From IMG/VR virus record IMGVR_UViG_3300026256_000007, positions 1-30,144 of that record: a stretch of 30,144 nt of DNA. One strand, given 5' to 3'. Below are positions 1 to 7,997 of this stretch, piece after piece (the first letter of the stretch is position 1; every line of letters begins with the position of its first letter). The DNA is from a virus. Under the pieces are notes generated by a model. It was given only the letters and a program-made list of their open reading frames with translations. It made no database searches and had not been told where the DNA came from. Both the position numbers and the translations under genes were made by a program.

Positions 1-426
1 GAAGCCACAGTTGATGTTACTTTAAGATCAAATGAATTAGATAAGTCTGGTATGGTTACAGATTTTAAACATTTGAATTGGCTAAAGCAGTGGTTAGATA
101 ACTATGTGGATCATAAGTTTATCATGGATAAAAATGATCCTTTATTTAACACAATGTTTAAATTAAACAGAGATGATGTTTCATTGATCCCTGTTAATGT
201 TCAAGGATATGTAGGATATGTTTTTGAAAAGGGGGATAAAGAAGAAGGCTATTTGTCAGAATATTATGAAGGATTTTTTATTGTAGATTTTCCACCTACT
301 TCTGAGAACTTATCTAAATGGATTTATGAGTTTACAAAACTTAAAATGAAACCACTTTGTGAGGTTTCAAGTGTGACTTGGCATGAAACACCAAAGAGTG
401 TTTCTGTATATCGTGGAGGTGTGTGA
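1..426 (+). CDS. queD: 6-carboxy-tetrahydropterin synthase-like QueD (5' truncated by window edge)
   Basis: The frame is open from base 1, so the N-terminus lies outside the window; the ATG at 52 is internal. The visible 141 residues match the C-terminal part of the QueD/6-pyruvoyl-tetrahydropterin synthase fold: GMVTDFKHL, then VDHKF carrying the active-site histidine, then PTSENLSKWIYE, and a terminal VTWHETPKSVSVY segment with the conserved glutamate. QueD converts dihydroneopterin triphosphate to 6-carboxy-tetrahydropterin, the first dedicated step toward preQ0. In phages such pathways supply 7-deazaguanines for tRNA or DNA modification. The other pathway genes (folE, queE, queC) are not in this window and would have to lie upstream or in the host. 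The gene is immediately followed by a microprotein ATG. Confidence 0.85.
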   Translation, partial: EATVDVTLRSNELDKSGMVTDFKHLNWLKQWLDNYVDHKFIMDKNDPLFNTMFKLNRDDVSLIPVNVQGYVGYVFEKGDKEEGYLSEYYEGFFIVDFPPTSENLSKWIYEFTKLKMKPLCEVSSVTWHETPKSVSVYRGGV

Positions 427-594
427 ATGGATATAACAAAAGTAGCAAAAGTATCAGAAATTATGTTGAATAATTTTAAAAGAGATAATGTTAAACATTT
501 AGCAAATGATAATATTCATGAAACTTTACCACAAGATGGTGATTGGAAAACAGTTGTATATAAATGTAAATTAAAGAATGGGATGGCAACATGA
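427..594 (+). CDS. 55-residue hypothetical protein
   Basis: An ATG directly follows the QueD stop, and the stop overlaps the next gene's start as ATGA, so translation is probably coupled through all three genes. The product begins MDITKVAKVSEIML and ends CKLKNGMAT. It is charged, with no membrane segment, and I recognise no domain. The tight packing between two real genes is the main evidence that it is expressed. Confidence 0.6.
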   Translation: MDITKVAKVSEIMLNNFKRDNVKHLANDNIHETLPQDGDWKTVVYKCKLKNGMAT

Positions 595-1136
595 GTAACG
601 ATTTTAAAGTTAAAGAAATTGATGATTGGTTAGATCCTGAATTAACTTCTTATCTAAGTGATGTATTTTTAAATCGATTGCCCCATTACTTTGTTGAACG
701 TTCTCGTAAAGAAGGCTCTAAAATGTACTCACATGACTTTCATCCTTCGGATGTTATGATAGGCTTTATATGTGAAAAAATTAGGAAACTTTTTGATTAC
801 GATATTAACTTTAGCAGAATATATTTTAATATACAACATCCTACAATGGAAGGTATGTGGCATGTAGATTCTAAACTAATAAAAGATACTGGACATACTG
901 TGGTGTTAATGATGACCCCAGACGATGAAGACGGTGCATTTTTCTATAGACCGGATCCTGAAAATGATCAATACCAAAGAAAAATTCATTATAAGCAAAA
1001 TAAACTTCTAATTTTTCCAGCTGAAATGGAACACTATGGAAGTACATTTAAAACAAAACCTAGAATAACACTAGTGTTTAAAACATTAAAGGCAAACATT
1101 CAAGATGAACCGAATGGGCCATTTTATGAGGAATAA
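591..1136 (+). CDS. 2OG-Fe(II) oxygenase-like protein (prolyl-hydroxylase type)
   Basis: The 181-residue protein has the double-stranded beta-helix signature of 2-oxoglutarate/Fe(II) oxygenases. WHVD gives the HxD iron ligands near residue 92, EHYG gives the distal histidine near residue 147, and KPRITLVFK supplies the arginine that would bind 2-oxoglutarate. Such enzymes are common in marine T4-like phages, where the substrate is usually unknown (protein, nucleobase or tail component). The start overlaps the preceding microprotein by 4 bases. It is one of three beta-helix oxygenase-like proteins in this window. Confidence 0.8.
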   Translation: MSNDFKVKEIDDWLDPELTSYLSDVFLNRLPHYFVERSRKEGSKMYSHDFHPSDVMIGFICEKIRKLFDYDINFSRIYFNIQHPTMEGMWHVDSKLIKDTGHTVVLMMTPDDEDGAFFYRPDPENDQYQRKIHYKQNKLLIFPAEMEHYGSTFKTKPRITLVFKTLKANIQDEPNGPFYEE

Positions 1137-1138
1137 TT

Positions 1139-1903
1139 ATGAAACCTACTAACGTATTATTTTTTACACCAGTTAAAGAACTTGAAGAAACTATACCTCC
1201 TGTTCCAGCCAGTGAGTTTTGGCCAGAGTGGTTTCGGAAACAACAACCTAAAAGAGATCATAATCAACATGCTTGGTCTACTGTAAAAAGTTGTCCAGGA
1301 GTAATGGATATACTTAATATGGGATATATTATTCCATTATGGTGCGATTATAAAGTTACTAAAGTAAGATCACCGGATATGCGTGGTGATCTTAATCCGG
1401 AAACAGCTTCTAGTCAAACTGAACAATTAATGATAATAACTCCGCAAAACTTAAATCAAGCCGGCCGACCATTGTTTAGTGCCGCCACTCATCCATATGA
1501 ACAGATTGACAATTATCCTTTTAGAGAAAATCAATGGAAAGGAGGATTAAAGTTTCAAATGCCTTGGGAAATTAAAACAGATCCAGGATACAGTTGTTTA
1601 ATAACTGCTCCCTTTTATCATAGACAACATAATTTGGAAGTGTTAACAGGATGTGTTGATACTGATTATTATCATGAAATGCACGTTAATACATTCTTTG
1701 AATCTAAAGTGGACGAAGAGATATTGTTCGAACGGGGTACGCCGTTATGCCAAATAATTCCGTATAAGCGTGAAGAATATAAAATGGAAACTGCTGTAGG
1801 TGATTACAGAACCAAAATTAATCGTCTTACACAATGGATTCATAATTCTATGTTTGCACCGCAACATTATAGAAAAAAACTTAATCAACAAAGATACAAA
1901 TAA
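1139..1903 (+). CDS. Hypothetical phage protein, 254 aa
   Basis: The gene starts 2 bases after the oxygenase stop, with GAGGAAT as a likely ribosome-binding site. The product is rich in tryptophan, proline and aromatic residues (for example SEFWPEWFRKQQP and PLWCDY) and looks like a soluble globular protein without a signal peptide. I do not recognise a catalytic motif. It ends one base before a convergent minus-strand gene, so any terminator must lie within coding sequence. Confidence 0.8.
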   Translation: MKPTNVLFFTPVKELEETIPPVPASEFWPEWFRKQQPKRDHNQHAWSTVKSCPGVMDILNMGYIIPLWCDYKVTKVRSPDMRGDLNPETASSQTEQLMIITPQNLNQAGRPLFSAATHPYEQIDNYPFRENQWKGGLKFQMPWEIKTDPGYSCLITAPFYHRQHNLEVLTGCVDTDYYHEMHVNTFFESKVDEEILFERGTPLCQIIPYKREEYKMETAVGDYRTKINRLTQWIHNSMFAPQHYRKKLNQQRYK

Positions 1904-1904
1904 A

Positions 1905-2396
1905 TTATTCTTCGTTAGGTGTTTCGGTAGGAACAGTAAATTCGTTAGGTAAAATAAACTTATCTCCAAACGCTAAAGTTAAATCACTATGTAATTTTGC
2001 TATTACATCTTTTGGATCAGAGACAGCTACATTATCCCAATCAACAATACTTACATCATCATCTGTAAGAATAATATTACTTAATGACCAATCACCGTGA
2101 GCATAAGGATAAGTTGTATTAATATTGCCAAGACAAAATTCATAAATTTTATCTATAAATTCTTGTGTATGTTCGACAGTATCAGCTGTTTTACCTGATA
2201 TAGGTAAAGTGTCTATATACATACTTTGCGTAGTTATTCCACTATCAATAACCCAATGAGGCATAAATTTATTTAAAAGTTCGACATGGAGTTTAAGAGC
2301 TTTTTCGTCAACTGTTGACCAAACTTTTCTATAGCGGCCATCATCTAATTTATATACAGCTCGGGTTTTATCGTTGTTCTCTTTAATTAAAATCAT
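1905..2396 (-). CDS. Small kinase-like / aminoglycoside-phosphotransferase-fold protein
   Basis: Residues around 100-122 read HGDWSLSNIIL followed by VDWDN, which matches the catalytic loop (HGDxxxxN) and metal-binding DWD of APH/choline-kinase-type phosphotransferases. At 163 residues it is much shorter than a full APH enzyme (about 260-300 residues); the N-lobe seems reduced to a short strand region with GRYRKVW. It could be a minimal kinase or a degenerate one; the substrate is unknown. Its start overlaps the end of the upstream minus-strand gene by 4 bases (ATGA), so the two form an operon. Confidence 0.65.
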   Translation of the reverse strand: MILIKENNDKTRAVYKLDDGRYRKVWSTVDEKALKLHVELLNKFMPHWVIDSGITTQSMYIDTLPISGKTADTVEHTQEFIDKIYEFCLGNINTTYPYAHGDWSLSNIILTDDDVSIVDWDNVAVSDPKDVIAKLHSDLTLAFGDKFILPNEFTVPTETPNEE

Positions 2397-2767
2397 GAAT
2401 TTTTAGGCTTGCGAACAAGTTGAACGCTTTTTCTTTTAACTCTTTTTATAGATAAATTACCTAAATTTACTATTGGACCTACTGTTACCTTAACATCCTT
2501 AGTATTCATAGTTACTAAAGCATGTTTAAATCTAGCAAATTCTTTAGGTAAAAAGATACTTATAGGAATAGTCCTATTGCTTTCAAACCACCATACTTCA
2601 CCCATTCGTATAAAGTGTTCTTTTTCAGCTTGTTCCTTAATCATTGTATACACGTAAATCGACGTAACATATTGATCTTGGTTGGCTATAATGCCTATAT
2701 ATTCGTCGCCACCGTACTGTACAACGCTTAAAAATGGGAAATTTGTTTCTATGTCTTTTAGTAGCAT
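2393..2767 (-). CDS. Hypothetical phage protein, 124 aa
   Basis: This is the first gene of a two-gene minus-strand operon that diverges from the structural gene at 2844. The N-terminal half is beta-rich and aromatic (VVQYGGDEYIGII, GEVWWFESNR); the C-terminus is strongly basic (KRVKRKSVQLVRKPKNS), which suggests contact with nucleic acid. No known domain was recognised. Confidence 0.7.
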   Translation of the reverse strand: MLLKDIETNFPFLSVVQYGGDEYIGIIANQDQYVTSIYVYTMIKEQAEKEHFIRMGEVWWFESNRTIPISIFLPKEFARFKHALVTMNTKDVKVTVGPIVNLGNLSIKRVKRKSVQLVRKPKNS

Positions 2768-2770
2768 ACT

Positions 2771-2830
2771 CTCTATCTTAAATAAATACTATTATGTATA
2801 ATCTATCTTAAATAAATACTATTATGTATA
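2771..2830 (+). promoter_or_regulatory. Tandem late-type promoters upstream of a structural gene
   Basis: Each of two adjacent 30-base units contains AATAAATACTATTATG, close to the T4-like late promoter core TATAAATA. The cores lie at 2781-2788 and 2811-2818. They precede the probable virion gene at 2844 and would be read by a gp55-like sigma factor if this phage is T4-like. The region also sits between divergent genes, so it could control both. Confidence 0.6.
2771..2830. repeat. Perfect-phase tandem duplication, two 30-base units
   Basis: Bases 2771-2800 and 2801-2830 are identical at 29 of 30 positions, differing only at the first base (c versus a). The duplication carries a complete promoter core in each copy. 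Confidence 0.95.
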
Positions 2831-2843
2831 AAGTGACATTAAC

Positions 2844-3632
2844 ATGCAGTTAATACCTAGATATTTATCAACCAACCGAGCCATCCTCACAGCTGATTTG
2901 GCTAATAACATAACGGAGTATAGACCAGTGTATCGTAGACAATTACAAGTATACAAAGGAATAGACAATGTACTTACCTTTGAAATTAAGAATCCAGACC
3001 AGAAACCCCTAAGCATTTTAACTACGTATACTCCTAAGTTTGTAGCATTTGATGAAAACAAAAGCCTTGTGATTGAACATGATGGAGTTATTGTTGAAAC
3101 ATCTACTCCAACTAGAAAAGGCCAGTTTACTGTAACTGTAACAGAGAATGATCTATTAAATCTAAAATCACAATATCTAAGCTATAACGTATATCTAGTT
3201 AAAACGGCTGATAATACTAAAGTATTAACATACGGTGATAGTGATTACAGAGCTACCGGTACTATTCATGTTAGCACTGAAGCATTTCCAGGACCAGCAA
3301 GTACATATGAATTAAAAACATTTACTGAAGATTCATATGATAGTAGCATTTATAATAGTGAGGCTGTATCAGCAGAAGCTTCTAGAAACGGTAATGAAGC
3401 ATTACATACGGCGGCAATATATACAACAGATTTTGAAGGAAAAGTAACCATTCAAGGTACATTAGAAAATAATGTTTCAGGATTAACTGTATGGGCCGAC
3501 ATTTATTCAACTACTTTACAGTCACCAACACAACCCCAATTTGTAAACTTTAATGGTGTATTCTCTTACATACGAGCCAAATATGAAAATAAAGTTTCGG
3601 GCACAATTGACAAAATACTTGTTAAAAACTAG
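2844..3632 (+). CDS. Probable virion structural protein (beta-rich)
   Basis: The 262-residue product has an N-terminal stretch (about 1-130) of alternating beta-strand character, including VLTFEIKNPDQKPL and a PKFVAFD segment, reminiscent of the N-terminal domain of baseplate or receptor-binding proteins that describe polynomial or Ig-like sheets. The C-terminal part is rich in Ser/Thr/Asn (YDSSIYNSEAVSAEAS). No enzymatic motif is visible. A duplicated late-type promoter precedes it, consistent with late expression of a structural protein. Assignment to a specific virion part is not possible from sequence alone. Confidence 0.6.
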   Translation: MQLIPRYLSTNRAILTADLANNITEYRPVYRRQLQVYKGIDNVLTFEIKNPDQKPLSILTTYTPKFVAFDENKSLVIEHDGVIVETSTPTRKGQFTVTVTENDLLNLKSQYLSYNVYLVKTADNTKVLTYGDSDYRATGTIHVSTEAFPGPASTYELKTFTEDSYDSSIYNSEAVSAEASRNGNEALHTAAIYTTDFEGKVTIQGTLENNVSGLTVWADIYSTTLQSPTQPQFVNFNGVFSYIRAKYENKVSGTIDKILVKN

Positions 3633-3661
3633 TTGACTTTCCTCTAACTTTACGTTATAAT
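3633..3661 (+). promoter_or_regulatory. Sigma70 promoter giving a leaderless primase mRNA
   Basis: TTGACT at 3633-3638 and TATAAT at 3656-3661 are separated by exactly 17 bases. The primase ATG begins 7 bases after the last base of the -10 box, where transcription normally starts, and no Shine-Dalgarno sequence fits between them. Confidence 0.8.
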
Positions 3662-3667
3662 ACTAGT

Positions 3668-4651
3668 ATGACTAACCTCGTATTAGATACATTGAACTCG
3701 CACTTACCAGCAAAACGAAAAACTACTCCTAGTGGGTGGACAAGTTTTAATGCACCGTGTTGTCATCATAATGGAACATCACAAGATAAAAGACAACGTG
3801 GCGGGTTAATAACAAATGGCGATGGTGGCGTTAGCTTTCATTGTTTCAACTGTGGCTTTAAAGCTAGTTGGCAACAAGGTAGAAAACTTTCTCCTAAGAT
3901 GAAACACTTACTAGAATGGCTAGGAGTGTCCGATAGTGATATTACTTCACTTGCATTACAGGTATTACAATTTAACGAAGCAAAGGGTTTAGTTAATCCT
4001 ATAGTTACATTACCGGTATTTAATACAGTTCCATTACCTGAAGATGCTAAACCAATTTCACAGTTTAAAGAGGTACCCGAAGCATTAGAAAAAGTTATAA
4101 TGTATATGAAAGAACGACAGCTATATACTGAGGATTATAATTTTCATTGGTCGGCTTCATTAGGTTATCGAGATCGTTTAATAATTCCTTTTTATTATGA
4201 AGATAAAATAGTTGGTTGGACTGCACGTAAAATTACAAAAGGTCATCCAAAATATTTGTCTGAACAACAACCAGGATATGTGTTTAATTTAGATGCTCAG
4301 GATTATAGAAGATTATTTGTAATTCTTGTAGAAGGACCTATAGACGCTATAGGTATTGAAGGTGTTGCACTTTTGGGTAGCGAAGTCAGAGATCAACAGG
4401 CACTACTTCTAAATAGTTTAAATAAGCAAGTAATAGTAGTCCCAGATAGAGATACTGCTGGAGTTAAACTAATGGAAGAAGCAATGGAATTAGGCTGGTC
4501 AGTTAGTATGCCCGAATGGGAAGCAGATGTAAAAGATATAAATGATGCTATATTAAAATACGGAAGAATGTTTACATTACATACTATTGTTACAAGTGCT
4601 GAAGAGAGTGAGTTAAAGATTAAATTAAGGAGTAAAAAATGGTTTGTTTGA
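3668..4651 (+). CDS. DNA primase (T4 gp61-like)
   Basis: The 327-residue protein has an N-terminal zinc-binding module (C31, C32, H33/H34, then C59 and C62 in HCFNCGF) followed by a Toprim domain: LVEGPIDAIG with E222, and VVPDRDTAG with D260 and D262 as metal ligands. This arrangement fits a phage primase that makes RNA primers for lagging-strand synthesis together with the DnaB-type helicase encoded at 7998. The start is fixed by the zinc module and by the promoter placed exactly 6 bases upstream. A 40-residue gene starts inside its last codons. Confidence 0.92.
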   Translation: MTNLVLDTLNSHLPAKRKTTPSGWTSFNAPCCHHNGTSQDKRQRGGLITNGDGGVSFHCFNCGFKASWQQGRKLSPKMKHLLEWLGVSDSDITSLALQVLQFNEAKGLVNPIVTLPVFNTVPLPEDAKPISQFKEVPEALEKVIMYMKERQLYTEDYNFHWSASLGYRDRLIIPFYYEDKIVGWTARKITKGHPKYLSEQQPGYVFNLDAQDYRRLFVILVEGPIDAIGIEGVALLGSEVRDQQALLLNSLNKQVIVVPDRDTAGVKLMEEAMELGWSVSMPEWEADVKDINDAILKYGRMFTLHTIVTSAEESELKIKLRSKKWFV

Positions 4652-4761
4652 AGGCCTTTTGGGATAAGATTTCTGCACCATATAAAAGGTGGAAAGAAAA
4701 TCGACGTTTCAAAAAACGGATTAAAGAATTACAGAAAAAAGATCCATTCATATACAAATAA
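4639..4761 (+). CDS. 40-residue basic hypothetical protein
   Basis: The ATG lies 13 bases inside the primase end in another frame and is preceded by AAGGAG (4627-4632) at good spacing. The product is strongly basic and aromatic, with FWDKISAPYKRW and KKRIKELQKKDP segments that could form an amphipathic helix. It may bind nucleic acid or membrane; no family was recognised. Confidence 0.65.
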   Translation: MVCLKAFWDKISAPYKRWKENRRFKKRIKELQKKDPFIYK

Positions 4762-4774
4762 AAGGAGATGTAGT

Positions 4775-4876
4775 ATGAGTAAATGTGTTAAAATAATATT
4801 AGTTCTAGGAGCAATTGTTTTCGTAGGATATTGGGTAGCAGAAATATTAACTGCTGTTTCTTTAGGAGGGAAATAA
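4775..4876 (+). CDS. 33-residue single-pass membrane peptide
   Basis: AAAGGAG precedes the ATG. The peptide begins MSKCVKIILVLGAIVFV and is one continuous hydrophobic helix with a short polar end (LGGK). The stop is followed after 2 bases by the next gene, whose ribosome-binding site lies within this gene's end. Function unknown. Confidence 0.6.
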   Translation: MSKCVKIILVLGAIVFVGYWVAEILTAVSLGGK

Positions 4877-4878
4877 TA

Positions 4879-5034
4879 ATGGCTAAAAGTGGATATAGAA
4901 AACCCGCAGGATTCAAACAGAAGGAACCATCAGTCTGGAAAATTCCAAAACGAAAGAACACAAGTAATTTACCTTCCAGACTAAAAGATAATGTATGGAG
5001 GAAGCCTCCTAAACCAGAAAGCACAACTGATTGA
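4879..5034 (+). CDS. 51-residue basic hypothetical protein
   Basis: The start at 4879 is chosen because AGGAGGG lies about 10 bases upstream; the frame is open further up but without a ribosome-binding site. The product is rich in Lys, Pro, Arg and Ser (for example SVWKIPKRKNTSNLPSR) and is probably disordered. It sits in a run of small genes between primase and the oxygenase. Confidence 0.6.
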   Translation: MAKSGYRKPAGFKQKEPSVWKIPKRKNTSNLPSRLKDNVWRKPPKPESTTD

Positions 5035-5044
5035 AAGGTAAAAG

Positions 5045-5278
5045 ATGTTAGATAAAGATTCAGAGTTAGAAGTTGCATACAGAACAGTTGAGAAACTAGT
5101 AGAAAAGCTATGCGTAAATGATGGACATACTCCCTTAGAAGTTGCAGGAGTTATGATGGCACAAGCTATGCGGATATATAAAACTGCACTTACAGAAGAT
5201 GCATTTGAACACTTAATTGAAACCATCTTAGAGACTCGATCGGATGTAACACCATTTGTTAAACCAACAACACATTAG
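5045..5278 (+). CDS. 77-residue helical hypothetical protein
   Basis: GAAAGGTAAAAG precedes the ATG. The product (MLDKDSELEVAYRTVEK...) is predicted mostly alpha-helical and mildly acidic, without cysteines in a motif or membrane segments. It follows the 51-residue gene by 10 bases and likely shares its transcript. Confidence 0.65.
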   Translation: MLDKDSELEVAYRTVEKLVEKLCVNDGHTPLEVAGVMMAQAMRIYKTALTEDAFEHLIETILETRSDVTPFVKPTTH

Positions 5279-5312
5279 AATATATATGACAGATTAAAGG
5301 AGATATTAAACA

Positions 5313-6005
5313 ATGGATTATAAATTTATTAGACCGTTTGGTCCTACAATTTATCACTCAACAATGCGTGAAGAGATGATGGACCTTGTAAGAGAAATTG
5401 CTAAAGATAGTAAAGTATCAGGTGCAGATTTTTCAGATAAACTTGCTGGCAACATTAAAAAAGAAGTATTATGGTCAGTAGGAACAGCTATGAAGAATGA
5501 ATTTTATCATGAACTGTTACCACACATAAAGAATTATACAGAAGCAGAAGCTGAACGATTTGCATCGCACTTACTTAATAGATCCGAATATGATGCAAAA
5601 GCAGTAGAGAATAAAGATAGAATATTTGGATATACATTCTCAACTGAACCTTGGATTAATTATCAAAGAGCAAATGAATTTAATCCTACACATTCGCATA
5701 CAGGAATCTTGAGTTCTGTAATATATATTGATGTACCTGAAGTAATTGCAGAAGAGGGAAAGCATAGTAAGAGTAATATGGCGTGTGCAGGACAAATAGA
5801 ATTTCAGTATGGTCCAAATGTATTAGGAGTAAATGGAACACATAAGATTGTTCCTAAAACAGGAGATATACTTTTGTTTCATGCAGAATTGAATCATATT
5901 GTATATCCATTTAAAAGTGATGTTGAAAGAATTAGTATGAGTTTTAATTTAGGCAATATTACCCCTGGTTCCTTAATACCAACAGAAATAGGAATCACAT
6001 TTTAA
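5313..6005 (+). CDS. Putative 2OG-Fe(II) oxygenase (PF13759-like)
   Basis: Residues about 118-205 carry the family pattern: a YQRANEFNPTHSHTG segment supplying iron-binding histidine, an SSVIYIDVP strand, GDILLFHAELNHIVYPF with the distal histidine, and ERISMSFNLG with the 2-oxoglutarate arginine. The 230-residue length fits the family of phage oxygenases annotated as putative 2OG-Fe(II) oxygenases. An N-terminal helical region (residues 1-90) precedes the core. AAAGGAGAT gives a strong ribosome-binding site. Substrate unknown. Confidence 0.8.
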   Translation: MDYKFIRPFGPTIYHSTMREEMMDLVREIAKDSKVSGADFSDKLAGNIKKEVLWSVGTAMKNEFYHELLPHIKNYTEAEAERFASHLLNRSEYDAKAVENKDRIFGYTFSTEPWINYQRANEFNPTHSHTGILSSVIYIDVPEVIAEEGKHSKSNMACAGQIEFQYGPNVLGVNGTHKIVPKTGDILLFHAELNHIVYPFKSDVERISMSFNLGNITPGSLIPTEIGITF

Positions 6006-6017
6006 AGGAGAAATGAT

Positions 6018-6386
6018 ATGTTAGATGGACACTTTATTGACCCGGCTGATGCAGAAGTAATTGATGGAGTAATAGTTACTCGTAAGTATCATAGCGACAT
6101 TATTATGATATACTGTTCGGTATGTCAAGAACGAGTTGACGTTCCTGTAAGTCATGAAGGGGCATCAGGAACACATTATCAAGCAGTAAACTTGCCTCCA
6201 CATATGGCACAGGTAGTAAGTTTAATTCCTAATTGGACTACAACATGCGAAAGTTGTAACACCCCATTAGCAATAGAAACTACAATAACTAAACCAATAT
6301 CAGTAGAATTAACAGTAAAAAGAGATTGTTCAGGCATGGGTCTAGGCATGGCATCATGGTATGATGAACACGGACCAACAGCATAG
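6018..6386 (+). CDS. Zinc-ribbon hypothetical protein, 122 aa
   Basis: Two CxxC pairs (YCSVCQ near residue 34 and CESCN near residue 76) suggest a zinc ribbon. A central stretch [15 protein letters not shown] is hydrophobic but too short to call a membrane helix. AAAGGAG is well placed before the ATG. The end lies 13 bases before the ClpP start and contains its ribosome-binding site, so the two are likely co-translated. Confidence 0.65.
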   Translation: MLDGHFIDPADAEVIDGVIVTRKYHSDIIMIYCSVCQERVDVPVSHEGASGTHYQAVNLPPHMAQVVSLIPNWTTTCESCNTPLAIETTITKPISVELTVKRDCSGMGLGMASWYDEHGPTA

Positions 6387-6399
6387 GAGAATAAAAAAT

Positions 6400-6987
6400 A
6401 TGTCAAACTTAGTACCAATGGTAGTTGAATCTACAGCAAAAGGTGAACGTGCTTACGACATCTATAGTAGATTACTAAAAGATAGAATTATCTTTTTAAC
6501 AGGACCGATCGACGATCATGTTGCGGCATCAGTATGTGCCCAACTATTGTTTTTAGAATCAGTTAGTAAAGATAAAACGATCTCAATGTATATCCAATCG
6601 CCTGGCGGATTAGTAAGTGCTGGATTGGCTATCTATGATACAATGCAATACATTAAACCTGAAGTGTCTACTGTTTGTATAGGACAAGCGGCATCGGCTG
6701 GTTCATTACTATTAATGGCAGGAGCAAAAGGAAAACGTATTGCTTTACCTAATAGTAAAATAATGATTCATCAACCATCAGGTGGATTTAGAGGACAAGC
6801 AACTGACATGGAAATTCATGTTAAAGATATTATGGAAACAAAGAAACGTTTAAATGAATTGTATGTAAAACATTGTAATAAAGATATCGATACAGTTAAT
6901 GCGGCAATGGAACGAGATAATTTTATGACTCCTGAACAAGCAATGGAGTTTGGATTAATTGACAAAATCGAGGAGTCACGAAAATAA
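6400..6987 (+). CDS. clpP: ClpP-family serine protease
   Basis: With the start at 6400 (AGGAG 8 bases away) the protein has 195 residues, the normal ClpP length. The catalytic triad is visible: S99 in GQAASAGS, H124 in MIHQPSGG and D173 in [20 protein letters not shown] forms the oxyanion region and FGLIDKI the usual C-terminus. ClpP forms a tetradecameric chamber that degrades substrates unfolded by ClpX or ClpA; no phage ATPase partner is adjacent, so it would use the host unfoldase or act in head maturation. The stop overlaps the carbamoyltransferase start by one base. Confidence 0.93.
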   Translation: MSNLVPMVVESTAKGERAYDIYSRLLKDRIIFLTGPIDDHVAASVCAQLLFLESVSKDKTISMYIQSPGGLVSAGLAIYDTMQYIKPEVSTVCIGQAASAGSLLLMAGAKGKRIALPNSKIMIHQPSGGFRGQATDMEIHVKDIMETKKRLNELYVKHCNKDIDTVNAAMERDNFMTPEQAMEFGLIDKIEESRK

Positions 6988-7997
6988 TGATTACTTGGGG
7001 AATTGTTGGAAATAGTCATGATGCCAGTATAGCAGTTTTTAAAGATAAAAAACTAGTGTGGGCGGCCTTGGCTAAAGACTTTTCTAAAGTAGATAACGAT
7101 CCTCATTTAAATCCTGAACTTGTTAATGCCGCAAAAGAAGCCGCCGACTGGCGAGGACCTGATGAAGTTATATGGTACGAAATTCCTTTTCTTAAAAGTA
7201 TTAGACAAGTCTGGGCTGGCCAAGGTTGGAGTTCTTTTCGTGAAAATAATATTCCAAAATATTTAAAACAATGGGGTATTACTTGCCCTATTAAATTTGC
7301 AAAACATCACAAAAGTCATGCCGCATACGGCTGGTATACTAGTAAACTTAATGACGCAACTATATTAGTTTTAGATAGTATAGGTGAATTTGAAACACTT
7401 ACTATATGGAGTGGTAATCCAAAACTTGATAGAGGTCGTAATAATGATAAACTTAAAAAAGTTTATTCACAAAAGTATCCACATAGTGTAGGATTATTTT
7501 ATTCAGCTATGACACAACGACTAGGCTTTAAAGCAAATAGAGATGAATACAAAGTTGCAGAGTTAGGGGCTTCTATTGCCGCTCATCAAAATTTAGAACT
7601 AGTAAACAATATGATAAGCACTTTCATTGATGGTAAATTAAATGGAGATATACCAGGCGTAGACTTTAAAGTTAATATGCATAAAGGTTGTGATTGGTAT
7701 AAGCCTGAATTAAAATCAGATATGGATATGGCAAGACTTGCTAATGCAACTCAATTTGTTTTTGAATTAATAATGCAATCAAATAGTAAATGGTGTTTGA
7801 AACATCTACCAAGCCGCAATCTTATTATTACAGGAGGTTGTGCATTAAATAAACAAGCAGTTGACTTAATAAGAAACGATTGGGATAATGTTTATATACC
7901 GCCAAACCCAGGCGACCCAGGATCGTGTGTAGGAGCAGTTTTGGCAATGAGCAAGAAACATATTGACTTTCAGCCTGAAATGTGGTATAATAATTAA
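6987..7997 (+). CDS. Carbamoyltransferase (NodU/CmcH-like, short form)
   Basis: The protein has the Kae1/Hsp70-like fold motifs of O-carbamoyltransferases: GNSHDASIAVF at residues 8-18, HHKSHAAYGW near 108 with metal-binding histidines, and GGCALNKQAV with PPNPGDPGSCVGAVLA near the C-terminus. At 336 residues it is well below full NodU (about 550-600), so the C-terminal carbamoyltransferase portion appears reduced or absent. Related phage enzymes are known to carbamoylate hydroxymethylated cytosine in DNA; others act on sugars or small molecules. The gene's end contains the promoter of the helicase. Confidence 0.8.
   Translation: MITWGIVGNSHDASIAVFKDKKLVWAALAKDFSKVDNDPHLNPELVNAAKEAADWRGPDEVIWYEIPFLKSIRQVWAGQGWSSFRENNIPKYLKQWGITCPIKFAKHHKSHAAYGWYTSKLNDATILVLDSIGEFETLTIWSGNPKLDRGRNNDKLKKVYSQKYPHSVGLFYSAMTQRLGFKANRDEYKVAELGASIAAHQNLELVNNMISTFIDGKLNGDIPGVDFKVNMHKGCDWYKPELKSDMDMARLANATQFVFELIMQSNSKWCLKHLPSRNLIITGGCALNKQAVDLIRNDWDNVYIPPNPGDPGSCVGAVLAMSKKHIDFQPEMWYNN
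7963..7991 (+). promoter_or_regulatory. Sigma70 promoter giving a leaderless helicase mRNA
   Basis: TTGACT at 7963-7968 and TATAAT at 7986-7991 have a 17-base spacer, all inside the end of the carbamoyltransferase gene. The helicase ATG is 7 bases after the -10 box, so the predicted first transcribed base is the A of the ATG; no Shine-Dalgarno sequence is present. Confidence 0.8.

Noticed and set aside
2771-2830. CRISPR-like direct repeats
   Set aside because: Two contiguous units without spacers and with promoter cores; not an array. No CRISPR array was found elsewhere.
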